DNA of 64,000 nt from contig NC_014931.1 of assembly GCF_000184745.1 (NCBI RefSeq), forward strand, positions 806,001 through 870,000, read 5' to 3'. The position numbers were made by a program, and so were the translations under genes. Below the pieces are notes generated by a model. The model searched no databases. It was not told the origin of the DNA and saw nothing but the letters and a program-made list of their open reading frames with translations. The stretch is from Variovorax paradoxus EPS (GTDB lineage: Bacteria; Pseudomonadota; Gammaproteobacteria; Burkholderiales; Burkholderiaceae_C). Numbering within the stretch: the stretch's first letter is position 1; each line of letters begins with the position of its first letter. Below, piece after piece: positions 52,909 to 61,874 of the stretch.

Positions 52909-53574
52909 TCAGTGTCCTTGTGCGGGAAGTGCGGCCATGGCGGCCGCGGGGCGGTCGAGCATCAGCAGGCGGATCGCCAGGCCGATCATCACGAGGGCGA
53001 GCAACGTGCGCTGGAATTTCTCGGCTCCCGGCCGGCGCTGCAGCCAGCGCCCGACCTGTCCGCTGCAGGCGCCCAGCAACGTGTTGAAAGCGAGCGCGGC
53101 CACCGACAGCACCACGCCCAGCTGCACCAGCTGCAGCGCCACGCTGCCACGCGACGGATCGACGAACTGCGGCAGGAACACCATGAAGAACAGCAGCGCC
53201 TTCGGATTGACGAGGTTGTTCAGGAGCGCCATGCGCACGATGCGCCCGAAGCCGGCGGGTTGGGCCTCCGCACCCACGCGAAGCCCGCCGCCGCTGCGCA
53301 GGGCCTGCACCGCGAGCCACACCAGGTACAGCGCGCCCGCATAGCGCAGCACGTCGAACGACGGCGGCCAGGCGGCCACCAGCGCGGTGACGCCGGTCGC
53401 CGCGAACAGCGTGTGCACCAGGTCGGCGGCCGAGATGCCGATGGCCGCCGCGAACCCGCCGCGCGGGCCGTGCGCCACGCCGTGCGAGAGCACGAAGGCC
53501 ATGTTCGGGCCGGGCGAGAGGAACAGCGCCAGCACCGCGAGCAGGAAGAGCGAGAGCGTCGCGAGTCCGATCAT
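52909..53574 (-). CDS. LysE/RhtB-family amino acid exporter (second of three)
   Basis: A 221-residue exporter with six predicted helices. LALFLSPGPNMAFVLSHGVA is the family signature, SAADLVHTLFAATGVTALVA and LNNLVNPKALLFFMVFLPQF follow, and the Leu/Ala-rich final helix precedes LLMLDRPAAAM. It lies 4 bp upstream of the GST gene and 17 bp downstream of the aminotransferase gene on the same strand. The transported amino acid is not shown; the aminotransferase context is the only hint. Confidence 0.93.
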   Translation of the reverse strand: MIGLATLSLFLLAVLALFLSPGPNMAFVLSHGVAHGPRGGFAAAIGISAADLVHTLFAATGVTALVAAWPPSFDVLRYAGALYLVWLAVQALRSGGGLRVGAEAQPAGFGRIVRMALLNNLVNPKALLFFMVFLPQFVDPSRGSVALQLVQLGVVLSVAALAFNTLLGACSGQVGRWLQRRPGAEKFQRTLLALVMIGLAIRLLMLDRPAAAMAALPAQGH

Positions 53575-53591
53575 CGGCAGGCCCCTTTTCT

Positions 53592-54794
53592 TTACACCGG
53601 TGCGGGGGCGAGCTTGTGCTCGCCCAGCAGTTCCAGCTCTTCGCGCAGCGTGATGGCGAGCGCGGCGATGGCGACATCGATTTCTTCCACGCTGGCTGTC
53701 ACGAACGACAGGCGCAGCGTGCGCGGATCGCCCAGGCCCGCGTAGAACGGCGCGCCGGGCACGAAGGCCACGTTGCGCTCGACGGCCTTGGGCAGCAGCT
53801 TCACCGTGTCGATGCCCTCGGGCAGGCGCGCCCACAGGAACATGCCGCCCTTGGGCGCGTTGAACTTCACGTCCAGGCCCGCCATTTCGCGGGTGAGCGC
53901 GGCGATCATCGCGTCGCGCTGGCGCTTGTAGAGGGCGCGGATCGTGGGCACGTGGCGGTCGAGGAAACCGTCCTTCATCACGGCCGACACCATGCGTTGC
54001 GTGAAGATCGGCGTGTGCAGGTCGACCGCCTGCTTGGCTTGCAGCAGCTTCGGGTAGATGGCCTTCGGCGCGACCAGGAAACCCAGGCGCAGGCCCGGTG
54101 CCAGCACCTTCGAGAACGAGCCCAGGTAGATGCAGCCCTCGGGGTTGCGCGCGGTCAGCGGCAGCGGTGGGGCTTCGTCGAACCAGAGTTCGCCGTAGGG
54201 GTTGTCTTCGATGATCGGCAGGCCCGCTTCGGCTGCAGCGGCCGATACGGCGGCGCGGCGCTCTTCGGTCATGGTGCGGCCCGTCGGGTTCTGGAAGTTG
54301 GGCAGGAGGTAGACGAAGCGTGCGTCCTTCGCCTTGGCGACCAGGTCGTCGACGATCACGCCGTCTTCGTCGCTCGCCACGCTCACCGGGTTGGGCTCCA
54401 TCGGGCCGAAGGCCTGCAGCGCGCCGAGGTAGGTGGGCGTCTCGACCAGCACCTTGCTGCCCGGATCGATCAGCACCTTGGCCACCAGGTCGAGGCCCTG
54501 CTGCGAACCGGTGGTGATGAGCACCTGCGCGGGGTCGACGTTCCACGGCAGCATGTCGGCCACGGCCTGGCGCAGCGGCGCGTAGCCTTCGCTCGCGGCG
54601 TACTGCAGCGCGGCCTGGCCGTCGTTGTGCAGCACTTCGGCGCAGGCATCGGCGAAGGCCTGGATCGGGAAGGTCTTGGGCGAGGGCAGGCCACCCGCCA
54701 GGCTGATGATGCCGGGGCGTTCGGTGACCTTGAGGATTTCACGCAGCACCGACGGGTTCATCTTGGCGGCGCGGGCGGCGAGTTTCCAGTTCAT
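53592..54794 (-). CDS. PLP-dependent aminotransferase (2-aminoadipate-type)
   Basis: A 400-residue fold-type I aminotransferase. GIISLAGGLPSPKTFPI and LQYAASEGYAPLRQAVADML open the fold, YLLPNFQNPTGRTMTEERR and IIEDNPYGELWF hold the Asp/Tyr cofactor contacts, and the PLP Lys is in LGSFSKVLAPGLRLGF. It resembles LysN/2-aminoadipate and kynurenine-type enzymes, so branched or long-chain amino acids are possible donors. It lies 96 bp downstream of the DMT-exporter gene. Not fused to a DNA-binding domain, unlike the MocR gene at 56599. Confidence 0.92.
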   Translation of the reverse strand: MNWKLAARAAKMNPSVLREILKVTERPGIISLAGGLPSPKTFPIQAFADACAEVLHNDGQAALQYAASEGYAPLRQAVADMLPWNVDPAQVLITTGSQQGLDLVAKVLIDPGSKVLVETPTYLGALQAFGPMEPNPVSVASDEDGVIVDDLVAKAKDARFVYLLPNFQNPTGRTMTEERRAAVSAAAAEAGLPIIEDNPYGELWFDEAPPLPLTARNPEGCIYLGSFSKVLAPGLRLGFLVAPKAIYPKLLQAKQAVDLHTPIFTQRMVSAVMKDGFLDRHVPTIRALYKRQRDAMIAALTREMAGLDVKFNAPKGGMFLWARLPEGIDTVKLLPKAVERNVAFVPGAPFYAGLGDPRTLRLSFVTASVEEIDVAIAALAITLREELELLGEHKLAPAPV

Positions 54795-54890
54795 GGTGTT
54801 TCTTCTTTCAAGCGGGTGAGGTGAGATTCGAGGGCAGGTCGCCAGGGGATGCAACAAGGATTTTGTTGCAGCCGGCGTGGCGTGGAGCGG

Positions 54891-55853
54891 TCATCGGCTT
54901 CTTCCGGCCGCGCCTGCCGGGAGCGGCGCCGCAGCGGGAGCGGCCTGCGGCTGCGAGAGCTTCTTGCCGATGACCACGGTGACCACCACCGCGATCGCGA
55001 AGCCCAGGGTCACCACATCGAGCGGTTCGCCCAGGATCGGGATCGACGCGAGGATCGACAGAAAGGGCTGCAGCAACTGCGTCTGGCTCACGCGCAGCGC
55101 GCCGCCGAGGGCGAGGCCGCGGTACCAGGCGAAGAAGCCGATCCACATCGAGAACATGCCGACGTAGACGAAGCCCAGCCATGACGCCGTGGCGATGGGC
55201 GTCGTGGGCCAGAGGAACAGCGTGGCCGGCAGCGTCACCGGCAGTGCCATCACGCAGACCCAGCAGATCACGCGCTCGGCACCCAGCGAAGGCGTTACCT
55301 GCGCGCCGTAGATGTAGCCGAATGAAGCGGCGATGACCGCGCCCACCAGCAGCAGGTCGGCCCATTCGAAGCCGAAGCCGTGTCCGCTTTGGCTCGCGCG
55401 CAGCACCGAGAACACCACCACCAGCAGGCTGCCGGCGACCGCGCAGAGCCAGAAGCCGAGGCGTGCGCGCTGATGCAGCACCCAGGCCGCGACCGCGGCG
55501 GTGACCAGCGGCAGCAGCGCCGTGACGACCGCCGCGTGGCTGGCCGTGACCACCCGCAGTGCGTAGCCCAGCAGCAGCGGATAGCCGATGACGTTGCCCA
55601 GCACCGCCATGCCCAGCGGCTTCCACTGGTGCGATGCAGGCCGCGGCGAGCGCGTGGCCAGGAGGAAGATGGCCGACAGCACGCCCGCCAGCGCCGCGCG
55701 CCCGAGCGTGACGAACCACGGCGACAACTGAGGCGCAGCCTGCGTGCCGGTGGCCAGCCGCGTCATGGGCAGGGTCACCGCGAACAGCGCCACGCCGATT
55801 ACGCCGAGCCACATGCCCAGCGTCTCGTCCTTGATGTCGAAGCGCTTTGTCAT
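54891..55853 (-). CDS. EamA-family (DMT) transporter
   Basis: A 320-residue inner-membrane protein with about ten helices in two EamA repeats. The first half has LGVIGVALFAVTLPMTRLA and GYALRVVTASHAAVVTALLP, the second YVGMFSMWIGFFAWYRGLAL, LLQPFLSILASIPILGEPLD and AVVVTVVIGKKLS. Family members export amino acids or other metabolites. It is one gene of the stack of exporters beside the MocR regulator and is likely co-regulated with them. The substrate is not shown. Confidence 0.9.
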   Translation of the reverse strand: MTKRFDIKDETLGMWLGVIGVALFAVTLPMTRLATGTQAAPQLSPWFVTLGRAALAGVLSAIFLLATRSPRPASHQWKPLGMAVLGNVIGYPLLLGYALRVVTASHAAVVTALLPLVTAAVAAWVLHQRARLGFWLCAVAGSLLVVVFSVLRASQSGHGFGFEWADLLLVGAVIAASFGYIYGAQVTPSLGAERVICWVCVMALPVTLPATLFLWPTTPIATASWLGFVYVGMFSMWIGFFAWYRGLALGGALRVSQTQLLQPFLSILASIPILGEPLDVVTLGFAIAVVVTVVIGKKLSQPQAAPAAAPLPAGAAGRSR

Positions 55854-55908
55854 GGCGCAGCCTTCGCGCTGCGCGCTGCGGCATTCGCCTTGGGAGCGGC
55901 CCGGCGGC

Positions 55909-56508
55909 TCATACGCTCACCATCCACCATGCGGTCAGCACCAGCACGAAGCCCATCGCGCGGTTGAACCACAGGAGGCGCTTGCCCTTGGCGAGCCAAT
56001 CGCGCAGCAGCGCGCCGACCAGCGCATAGGCGAAGTTGCTGACGAAGGCATAGAACAGCATCACCGGCGCGACGATGGCGAAGCGCGAGAGCGCATCGGG
56101 CTGGCCGGCGATCCATCCGGCCACCAGCGTGAGCGCGAGGAGCCACGCCTTGATGTTGACGAACTGCAGCATCACGCCCTGGCCGAAACCGACCGAGAGG
56201 CTGGCGTTGTCGGCCTTGCCGAGCTTGGCGCTGCCGCTGAGCTTCCAGGCCAGCCACAGCAGGTAGGCGATGCCCAGGCCCTTGATCGCCAGCCGCAGCG
56301 GCGGCACCGCGACCACCAGCGCGCCCAGGCCGGCAGCGCAGATCGCCAGCAGCAAGGTCCAGCCGACCGGCACCGCGACCACGAAGCGCATCGCGCGCGA
56401 CAAGCCGCCGTTGGCCGCCAGGGCGGTGGAAAGCGTGGTGTTGGGACCGGGCGAAAAACTCATCGCCGTGGCCAGCACCAGCAGCGCGGTGAATTCTTGC
56501 CAGTTCAT
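55909..56508 (-). CDS. LysE-family exporter (third of three)
   Basis: A 199-residue exporter with six predicted helices. TAMSFSPGPNTTLSTALAAN is the family signature; PPLRLAIKGLGIAYLLWLA and FGQGVMLQFVNIKAWLLALT follow, and the C-terminus is WFNRAMGFVLVLTAWWM. It is divergent from the MocR gene across 90 bp, with the operator-like repeats between them, so it is the most likely direct target of that regulator. Its start ATG at 56508 lies 23 bp from the nearest half-site. Confidence 0.92.
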   Translation of the reverse strand: MNWQEFTALLVLATAMSFSPGPNTTLSTALAANGGLSRAMRFVVAVPVGWTLLLAICAAGLGALVVAVPPLRLAIKGLGIAYLLWLAWKLSGSAKLGKADNASLSVGFGQGVMLQFVNIKAWLLALTLVAGWIAGQPDALSRFAIVAPVMLFYAFVSNFAYALVGALLRDWLAKGKRLLWFNRAMGFVLVLTAWWMVSV

Positions 56509-56530
56509 GACGCACACTCTAAACTTGAGA

Positions 56531-56580
56531 CCATTACAGTGCCAGTACAGATGGTCGGACAAATCCGGAATCTGTATTGG
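56531..56580. promoter_or_regulatory. Probable MocR operator: direct and inverted half-sites
   Basis: CCATTACAGTG (56531-56541) and CCAGTACAGAT (56542-56552) are direct repeats with no gap. ATCTGTATTGG (56570-56580) is an inverted copy of the second. Direct plus inverted half-sites between divergent genes are the usual arrangement for MocR/GntR regulators. The site sits between the MocR gene (ATG 56599) and the LysE gene (ATG 56508). Confidence 0.75.
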
Positions 56581-56598
56581 TCAATCTTTCGACACAGC

Positions 56599-58044
56599 AT
56601 GCTGACACGAACCTCCACCCAGTCGTTGACCAGCCAGCTCGCAGACCGCCTGGCCGAGCGCATCCGCACCCGGCTGCTGCCGCCCGGCGCCCGATTGCCC
56701 TCGGTGCGCGAGTGCGCGCGGCAGCAGGGCGTGAGCCCGTACACGGTCGTCGCCGCCTACGACCAATTGCTGGCGCAGGGGCTTGTCGAAGCCCGCCGGC
56801 AACGCGGCTTCTACGTGCGGGATTCGGCCCCGATACAGGACAGCCGCTCAGGCAAAACCTCCGACGTCGTCGGCGTGGGCGACATGCCGGCGGCAATGGC
56901 CGTGCAGATGATGGCCTCGCGCGTACCGGCCGACGCGAGTTCGCTGATCCGCAGCATGTTCCACCGCCCGAGCGACAAGCCGCAGCCCGGCATGGGCGTG
57001 TTCCCGCCGGACTGGATGACGTCCACCTTCATCCCCACGGCGGTGCGGCGCATGACCGGTACAGCCGTGCTGCAGGAGCTGTCGCTCCAATACGGCGAGC
57101 CCTCCGGCGACATGAGCCTGCGCCGCAGCCTCTCGCAGAAGCTGGTGGGCATCAACGTGCCGGCAGCGCCGGACCAGATCATCACCACCATCGGCGCGAC
57201 CCATGCGCTGGACATCGTGAGCCGCACGCTGTTGCGGCCGGGCGATCCAGTGATGGTCGAGGAGCCGGGCTGGGCGTTGGAATTCGCGCGGCTCGAGGCG
57301 CTGGGCATGCGCATCCTGCCGGTGCCGCGCCGTGCCGACGGGCCCGACCTGGAGGTGATGGCGCAGTACTGCGTGCTGCACAAGCCCAAGCTCTTCGTGA
57401 GCGTGAGCGTGCTGCACAACCCGACCGGCTACAGCCTCACGCCCGGCAGTGCCCACCGGGTGCTCAAGCTGGCGAACGAGCACGACTTCCACATCGTCGA
57501 GGACGACACCTACAGCCACCTCGCGCCCGAGCACGCCACGCGGCTGAGCGCGCTCGACGGGCTGCAGCGCACCGTCTACGTGAGCGGCTTCGCCAAGATC
57601 ATTGCGCCCAACTGGCGCATCGGTTTCCTGGCCGCGTCGCCCGCGCTGAAGGAGCGGCTGCTGGAGACCAAGCTCCTGGCCACGCTCACTTCGCCCACGC
57701 TGTTCGAGCGGGCCTTGTCGTGGTGCATCGACCAGGGGCAACTGCGCCGGCATGCGGACCGCATACGCATCCGGCTCGACGGCGCGCGCGGACGGGCGGT
57801 GAAGCTCGCCATGTCGCACGGCTGCACCTTCGCCTCGGAGCCGGCGGGCCTGTTCGGCTGGGTCGACACGGGCGTCGACACCGACTCGCTCACCCAGCGC
57901 ATGCTCGACCAGGGCTATCTGCTCGCGCCGGGCTCGCTCTTCCATGCGCGCCGGCCGCCGAGCACCATGATGCGGATCAATTTCGCGACCTCGCAGGACG
58001 CCACTTTCTGGAAAGTTTTCAGCAAGGTGCGGGGCGAGCTCTGA
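56599..58044 (+). CDS. MocR/GntR-family regulator with aminotransferase-like domain
   Basis: A 481-residue fusion regulator. The GntR winged helix covers residues 8-75 (LADRLAERIRTRLLPPGARL, CARQQGVSPYTVVAAYDQLL). The aminotransferase-like domain covers about 120-480, with VSVLHNPTGYSL, VEDDTYSHL and the PLP Lys in VSGFAKIIAPNWRIGF. PLP-bound MocR proteins usually respond to amino acids or vitamin B6. Start chosen at the ATG 56599; the frame is open far upstream. The divergent LysE exporter and the exporters and aminotransferase behind it are the likely regulon. Confidence 0.93.
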   Translation: MLTRTSTQSLTSQLADRLAERIRTRLLPPGARLPSVRECARQQGVSPYTVVAAYDQLLAQGLVEARRQRGFYVRDSAPIQDSRSGKTSDVVGVGDMPAAMAVQMMASRVPADASSLIRSMFHRPSDKPQPGMGVFPPDWMTSTFIPTAVRRMTGTAVLQELSLQYGEPSGDMSLRRSLSQKLVGINVPAAPDQIITTIGATHALDIVSRTLLRPGDPVMVEEPGWALEFARLEALGMRILPVPRRADGPDLEVMAQYCVLHKPKLFVSVSVLHNPTGYSLTPGSAHRVLKLANEHDFHIVEDDTYSHLAPEHATRLSALDGLQRTVYVSGFAKIIAPNWRIGFLAASPALKERLLETKLLATLTSPTLFERALSWCIDQGQLRRHADRIRIRLDGARGRAVKLAMSHGCTFASEPAGLFGWVDTGVDTDSLTQRMLDQGYLLAPGSLFHARRPPSTMMRINFATSQDATFWKVFSKVRGEL

Positions 58045-58134
58045 CACAGGTAAAAGCCCGCGCCCGGCGGGCCAAAGGCCAAGGCCTTGGAGTAAGCTGG
58101 CAGCACAAGAAAACCCAGCCAGGAGACCTCCCGC

Positions 58135-58908
58135 ATGACCAACGCCAGCAAACCCTTCGACTTCAGCCAGTTCGTCCCCGGATTCGACTTCCTGAAGAAC
58201 CTGGCCGGGGGCGCCGCAGCAGGCACCGGCGCCGCATCGTCGGTGCCGGGCATCCCCAGCCTCGCGAGCTGGGTGGCGCCCACGCTGAGCGTGGAGGAGG
58301 TCGACAAGCGCATCCAGGAACTCAAGACCGTGCAGTACTGGCTCGAGCAGAACGGCCATGCGCTCAAGGCCACGATCCAGGCGCTCGAGGTGCAGAAGAT
58401 GACGCTCTCGACCCTGCGCGGCATGAACGTGCGGATGGAAGACCTGGCCAGCGTGTTCACCAAGCAGGCCGCTGCGGCCACGGCGGCTCCTGCGCCCGCG
58501 CCCTTTGCAGCGGCCGCCGCGCCCGAACCCGAGCCTGTCGAAGAAGAGGAAGAAGACGAGGCCGAGATCGAGGAAGAAGAAGCACTGGTGCCGAAGAAAA
58601 AGCCGCGCGGCAAGGCTGCTGCCGACGGCGCTGGCGTGGTCGATCCGATGCAATGGTGGGGCTCGCTGACCGAGCAGTTCCAGCAGATCGCCAGCACGGC
58701 GCTGCAGGACGCGGCCCAGCTCAAGGTCCCCGCCATGGCCCAGCCGCTGGCCGATGCGGTCGGCAAGGTGATGGGCAAGACAACGGCCGCCGCGAAGAAG
58801 CCCAAGGCCAAGACTGCGGCAAGAACCGCGGCCAAAAAGGCGGCAACGCCCGCCGCGAAGAAAAAGACGTCGACCGCCGCGCGCAAGCGAACCACCGGCC
58901 GCCGCTGA
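58135..58908 (+). CDS. phaM: PHB granule-associated protein PhaM
   Basis: A 257-residue protein resembling PhaM, which binds PHA synthase and attaches granules to the nucleoid. The N-terminal half has PGFDFLKNLAGGAA, WVAPTLSVEEVDKRIQELKT and YWLEQNGHALKATIQALEVQ, the conserved phasin-like helix. An acidic linker (EPVEEEEEDEAEIEEEEA) follows, and the C-terminal ~55 residues are a Lys/Ala-rich histone-H1-like tail. The phaA-phaB genes are in this window, at 18431-20402, far from it. It lies 90 bp after the MocR gene. Confidence 0.87.
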   Translation: MTNASKPFDFSQFVPGFDFLKNLAGGAAAGTGAASSVPGIPSLASWVAPTLSVEEVDKRIQELKTVQYWLEQNGHALKATIQALEVQKMTLSTLRGMNVRMEDLASVFTKQAAAATAAPAPAPFAAAAAPEPEPVEEEEEDEAEIEEEEALVPKKKPRGKAAADGAGVVDPMQWWGSLTEQFQQIASTALQDAAQLKVPAMAQPLADAVGKVMGKTTAAAKKPKAKTAARTAAKKAATPAAKKKTSTAARKRTTGRR

Positions 58909-58953
58909 CGTCCTACACATTCCACTTTTGAAGAGAACGGGTTGGCACGCATC

Positions 58954-60231
58954 ATGAAGTTGTTTCCTACGGGTCATGCCACCCATCCGCAATGGCGCAT
59001 GGCCGCCGGCCTCGTGCTGGCCCAGTTGCGCGCGCAGATGGCCTTGCCCGACTACGCGTCGTCCCCGACGCTCGGGCTGCTCTACATCACCGACCACTAC
59101 GCGCCCGAGGCGCAGGAGATCCTCGATCACCTGAGCGCCGAGTTGCCCGAGGTGACCGACTGGTCGGGCACCGTCGGCATCGGCGTCTCGGCCAACAACG
59201 CCGAGTACTTCGACGAGCCGGGCATGAGCCTCATGCTCTGCGCGCTGCCGAGCGACCAGTACCGCGTGTTCTCGGGCGTGGCGCCGCTGAGCAATTCGGA
59301 GATGAGCGGCTTCGAGGCGCACACCGCGCTCGTCCACGCCGACCCCGCGACGCCCGACCTCACCGAGCTGATCGGCGAGATGGCCGGCCGCGTCGACACC
59401 GGCTACCTCTTCGGCGGACTCTCGTCGGGCCGCGGCGGCGCGCTGCAGTTCGCGGTCGGCGGCAACGGCAACATCCGCGGCCACGGCGCTGCGGGCGGCG
59501 TGTTCTCCGGCGGCCTCTCGGGCGTGGTGTTCGGTGAAGGCGTGCGGGTGGTGTCCCGCGTCACCCAGGGCTGCCAGCCGCTGCGCTCGGGCGTGCGCGA
59601 GCGCGAGATCACTGAAGCCGACGGCAACCTCCTGCTCAAGCTCGACGGCGAGCCCGCGCTCGACGTGCTGCTGGCCGACCTGCAGGTGTCGCTCGAACGG
59701 CCGCAGGAGGCCATCGACGCGGTGCGCAACACGCTGGTCGGCCTGGCCGATGCGGGCAGCGACGGCGTGCGCCGCACCGGCGACCTGGGCGCCGACGTGC
59801 TGGTGCGCCACATCATCGGCCTGGACCCGACGCGCCGCGGCATCGCGATCGCCGACACGGCCGAGGCCGGCATGCGGCTGACCTTCTGCCGCCGCAACGC
59901 GCAGGCTGCGCGCGCCGACCTGATGCGCATCTGCGCGGAGATTCGCGAAGAGCTGGAGCCGGAAGAGCAGACGCTGGCCACCGCCCGCGCCGTTGCTGCT
60001 GGCGAAGCGGAGGCTGCCCCGCACCCCGCGCGCCGAATTGCAGGCGCGGTGTACGTGAGCTGCTCCGGACGCGGCGGCCCGCACTTCGGCGCACCGGGCG
60101 CCGAACTGCAGATCGTGCGCCACGCGCTGGGCGACGTGCCGCTGGTCGGCTTCTTCGCCGCGGGCGAGATCGCCCGCCATCACCTGTATGGCTACACCGG
60201 TGTGTTGACGGTGTTCACCAGCAAGGATTGA
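58954..60231 (+). CDS. FIST-domain signal sensing protein
   Basis: A 425-residue protein with a FIST N-terminal domain (GLLYITDHYAPEAQEILDHL, GTVGIGVSANNAEYFDEPGM) and a FIST C-terminal domain (CQPLRSGVREREITEADGNL, YVSCSGRGGPHFGAPGAELQ). Such proteins are predicted to bind small ligands such as amino acids and often sit by signalling genes. No kinase or cyclase is linked here. The nearest neighbours are phaM and dadA. ATG 58954 is chosen; a TTG at 58942 would add four residues. The ligand is unknown. Confidence 0.88.
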   Translation: MKLFPTGHATHPQWRMAAGLVLAQLRAQMALPDYASSPTLGLLYITDHYAPEAQEILDHLSAELPEVTDWSGTVGIGVSANNAEYFDEPGMSLMLCALPSDQYRVFSGVAPLSNSEMSGFEAHTALVHADPATPDLTELIGEMAGRVDTGYLFGGLSSGRGGALQFAVGGNGNIRGHGAAGGVFSGGLSGVVFGEGVRVVSRVTQGCQPLRSGVREREITEADGNLLLKLDGEPALDVLLADLQVSLERPQEAIDAVRNTLVGLADAGSDGVRRTGDLGADVLVRHIIGLDPTRRGIAIADTAEAGMRLTFCRRNAQAARADLMRICAEIREELEPEEQTLATARAVAAGEAEAAPHPARRIAGAVYVSCSGRGGPHFGAPGAELQIVRHALGDVPLVGFFAAGEIARHHLYGYTGVLTVFTSKD

Positions 60232-60240
60232 CGACCGCGG

Positions 60241-61542
60241 TCAGGCCGGCTGCAGCACGCGCGGCTGCGGCGCCGGCATGCCCGTGAACGCAAAGTCCAC
60301 CTCGGGCGCCAGCCCGCTCACGATCCGCGCGATCGACTTGCCCGAGCCGCACGCGTGCGTCCAGCCGAGCGTGCCGTGGCCGGTGTTCAGGTACAGGTTC
60401 GGCAGCTTCGTCTTGCCGATCATCGGCACGTTGCTCGGCGTCGCGGGGCGCAGGCCGGTCCAGAACTGGGCCTGCTCGGTGTCGCCGGCGCCGGGGAACA
60501 GCTCCTCGACGCGCCGCACGATGGCTTCGCAGCGCACGCGGTTCAGGTCGCGGTCGTAGCCGTTGAGTTCGGCCGTGCCCGCGATGCGCAGGCGGTCGCC
60601 CGATTCAGACGTGTAGCGCGAGAACACCAGCTTGTATTCGTCGTCGGTCAGCGAGACCTGGTGCGCCTTCGAGGCGTCCTTCACGGGCAGCGTCACCGAG
60701 TAGCCCTTGGCCGGGTAGATCGGCAGGCGGATGCCCAGTGGCGCCGCGTACAGCGGGCTCAGCGAACCCATCGCCAGCACGAACGCGTCGCCGCGGATGC
60801 GCTGGAAGCGGCCTTCGTTGTCGGTCGCCTCGACGTGGTCGATGCTGCCGCCGGCTTCGCGCAGCGCGGTCACCGTGTGGCTCATGAGGAACTTCACGCC
60901 AGCCGCGGCCGCGAGGCCGACCAGTTCGCGGGCGAAGCGATTGGCGTCGCCCGATTCGTCCTCGGCCGTGTAGGTGGCGCCGGCCAGCTGGGGGCGGATG
61001 TGAGCGAGGGCAGGCTCGATCTTCACCGCCTCGTCGGCCGAGATCACCAGCCGTTCGCAGCCGAGGGCGCGCATCTGCTCGGCCGGCTTGAGTGCGCCGT
61101 CGAACTCCTTCTGCGTCGTATAGAAATGCAGGATGCCCTGGGTGCGCTGGTCGTAGCTCAGGCCCGTATCGCGGCGCAGCTGCTGCAGCGTGTCGCGGCT
61201 GTAGGTGCCCAGGCGCACGATCTGCTCGATGTTGTGCTTCGTGCGCGCCGGGGTGCACTCGCGCAGGAACTGCAGGCCCCAGAGCCACTGGCGCATGTCG
61301 GCGCGGATGCGAAAGAGCAGCGGGGCGTCTTCCTTGCCAAGCCACTGCAGCACCTTGAGGGGCGCGCTGGGGTTGGCCCAGGGTTCGGCGTGGCTGACGG
61401 ATATCTGCCCGCCGTTGGCGAAGCTGGTTTCGGCGGCGGGGGTGGCCTGCCGGTCGATGACGGTCACTTCGTGGCCGAGTTGCTGGAGGTAATAAGCCGA
61501 AGTCACGCCGAGCAGGCCGGCGCCAAGAACGATCACGCGCAT
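60241..61542 (-). CDS. dadA: D-amino acid dehydrogenase (DadA-type flavoprotein)
   Basis: A 433-residue FAD oxidoreductase that deaminates D-amino acids and passes electrons to the respiratory chain. The dinucleotide site is VIVLGAGLLGVTSAYYL, FANGGQISVSHAEPWANPSA and ADEAVKIEPALAHI are family motifs, and the FAD-binding C-terminus has TGLRPATPSNVPMIGKT and LYLNTGHGTLGWTHACGSGK. The leader carries a tandem glycine riboswitch with its own promoter, so glycine controls expression. This suggests the enzyme acts on glycine or a closely related amino acid (inference). Confidence 0.93.
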   Translation of the reverse strand: MRVIVLGAGLLGVTSAYYLQQLGHEVTVIDRQATPAAETSFANGGQISVSHAEPWANPSAPLKVLQWLGKEDAPLLFRIRADMRQWLWGLQFLRECTPARTKHNIEQIVRLGTYSRDTLQQLRRDTGLSYDQRTQGILHFYTTQKEFDGALKPAEQMRALGCERLVISADEAVKIEPALAHIRPQLAGATYTAEDESGDANRFARELVGLAAAAGVKFLMSHTVTALREAGGSIDHVEATDNEGRFQRIRGDAFVLAMGSLSPLYAAPLGIRLPIYPAKGYSVTLPVKDASKAHQVSLTDDEYKLVFSRYTSESGDRLRIAGTAELNGYDRDLNRVRCEAIVRRVEELFPGAGDTEQAQFWTGLRPATPSNVPMIGKTKLPNLYLNTGHGTLGWTHACGSGKSIARIVSGLAPEVDFAFTGMPAPQPRVLQPA

Positions 61543-61639
61543 TGCAAGTACCTTTGAGGTGCAGCGCTTGAATGGCGGGCGTGGCGTGCTACTTAATCAA
61601 TAGCAAGCAACCGGACGTCCGCCGTCCAAGTTGCCGCTC

Positions 61640-61870
61640 CCCCTGTCCTCGATACCTGAGAGATTCACCTGTTGCGCCTTGCAACGGGTTTGCTCCTTCG
61701 GTGCATCGCGACACCTTTGCGGGTGCGATGGCTCTCCAGACGGCGTTTGATTTGATGCAGTACTGACCCCTTGCCGAAATTACAAAGAACTTCGTTGGGC
61801 CGACCTGAGCGTTTATGGGAGTTTGCGCCTTCGGTAGGGCCACCGGGGTGGCCCGCTCTCCTGCAGTGGG
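61640..61870 (-). promoter_or_regulatory. Tandem glycine riboswitch in the dadA leader
   Basis: Two glycine-aptamer cores are visible on the minus strand. The first (about 61866-61801) has GGAGAGCGGGCCACC, ACCGAAGGCGCAA and CGCTCAGGTC. The second (about 61742-61643) has GGAGAGCC, CACCGAAGGAGCAA and AATCTCTCAGGTA. These are the conserved GGAGAG / CCGAAG-GCAA / CTCAGG elements. The linker between the aptamers is about 60 nt, longer than the usual few nucleotides. A hairpin (GCAAC ... GTTGC around CGGACGTCCG, near 61600-61632) lies between the second aptamer and dadA and may be the expression platform. Confidence 0.9.
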
Positions 61871-61874
61871 GGCG

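Noticed and set aside
56848..60183. A minus-strand open frame of about 1110 codons over the MocR, phaM and FIST genes
   Set aside because: Same reason: antisense to three recognised genes, with no domain or signal and a strongly biased composition.
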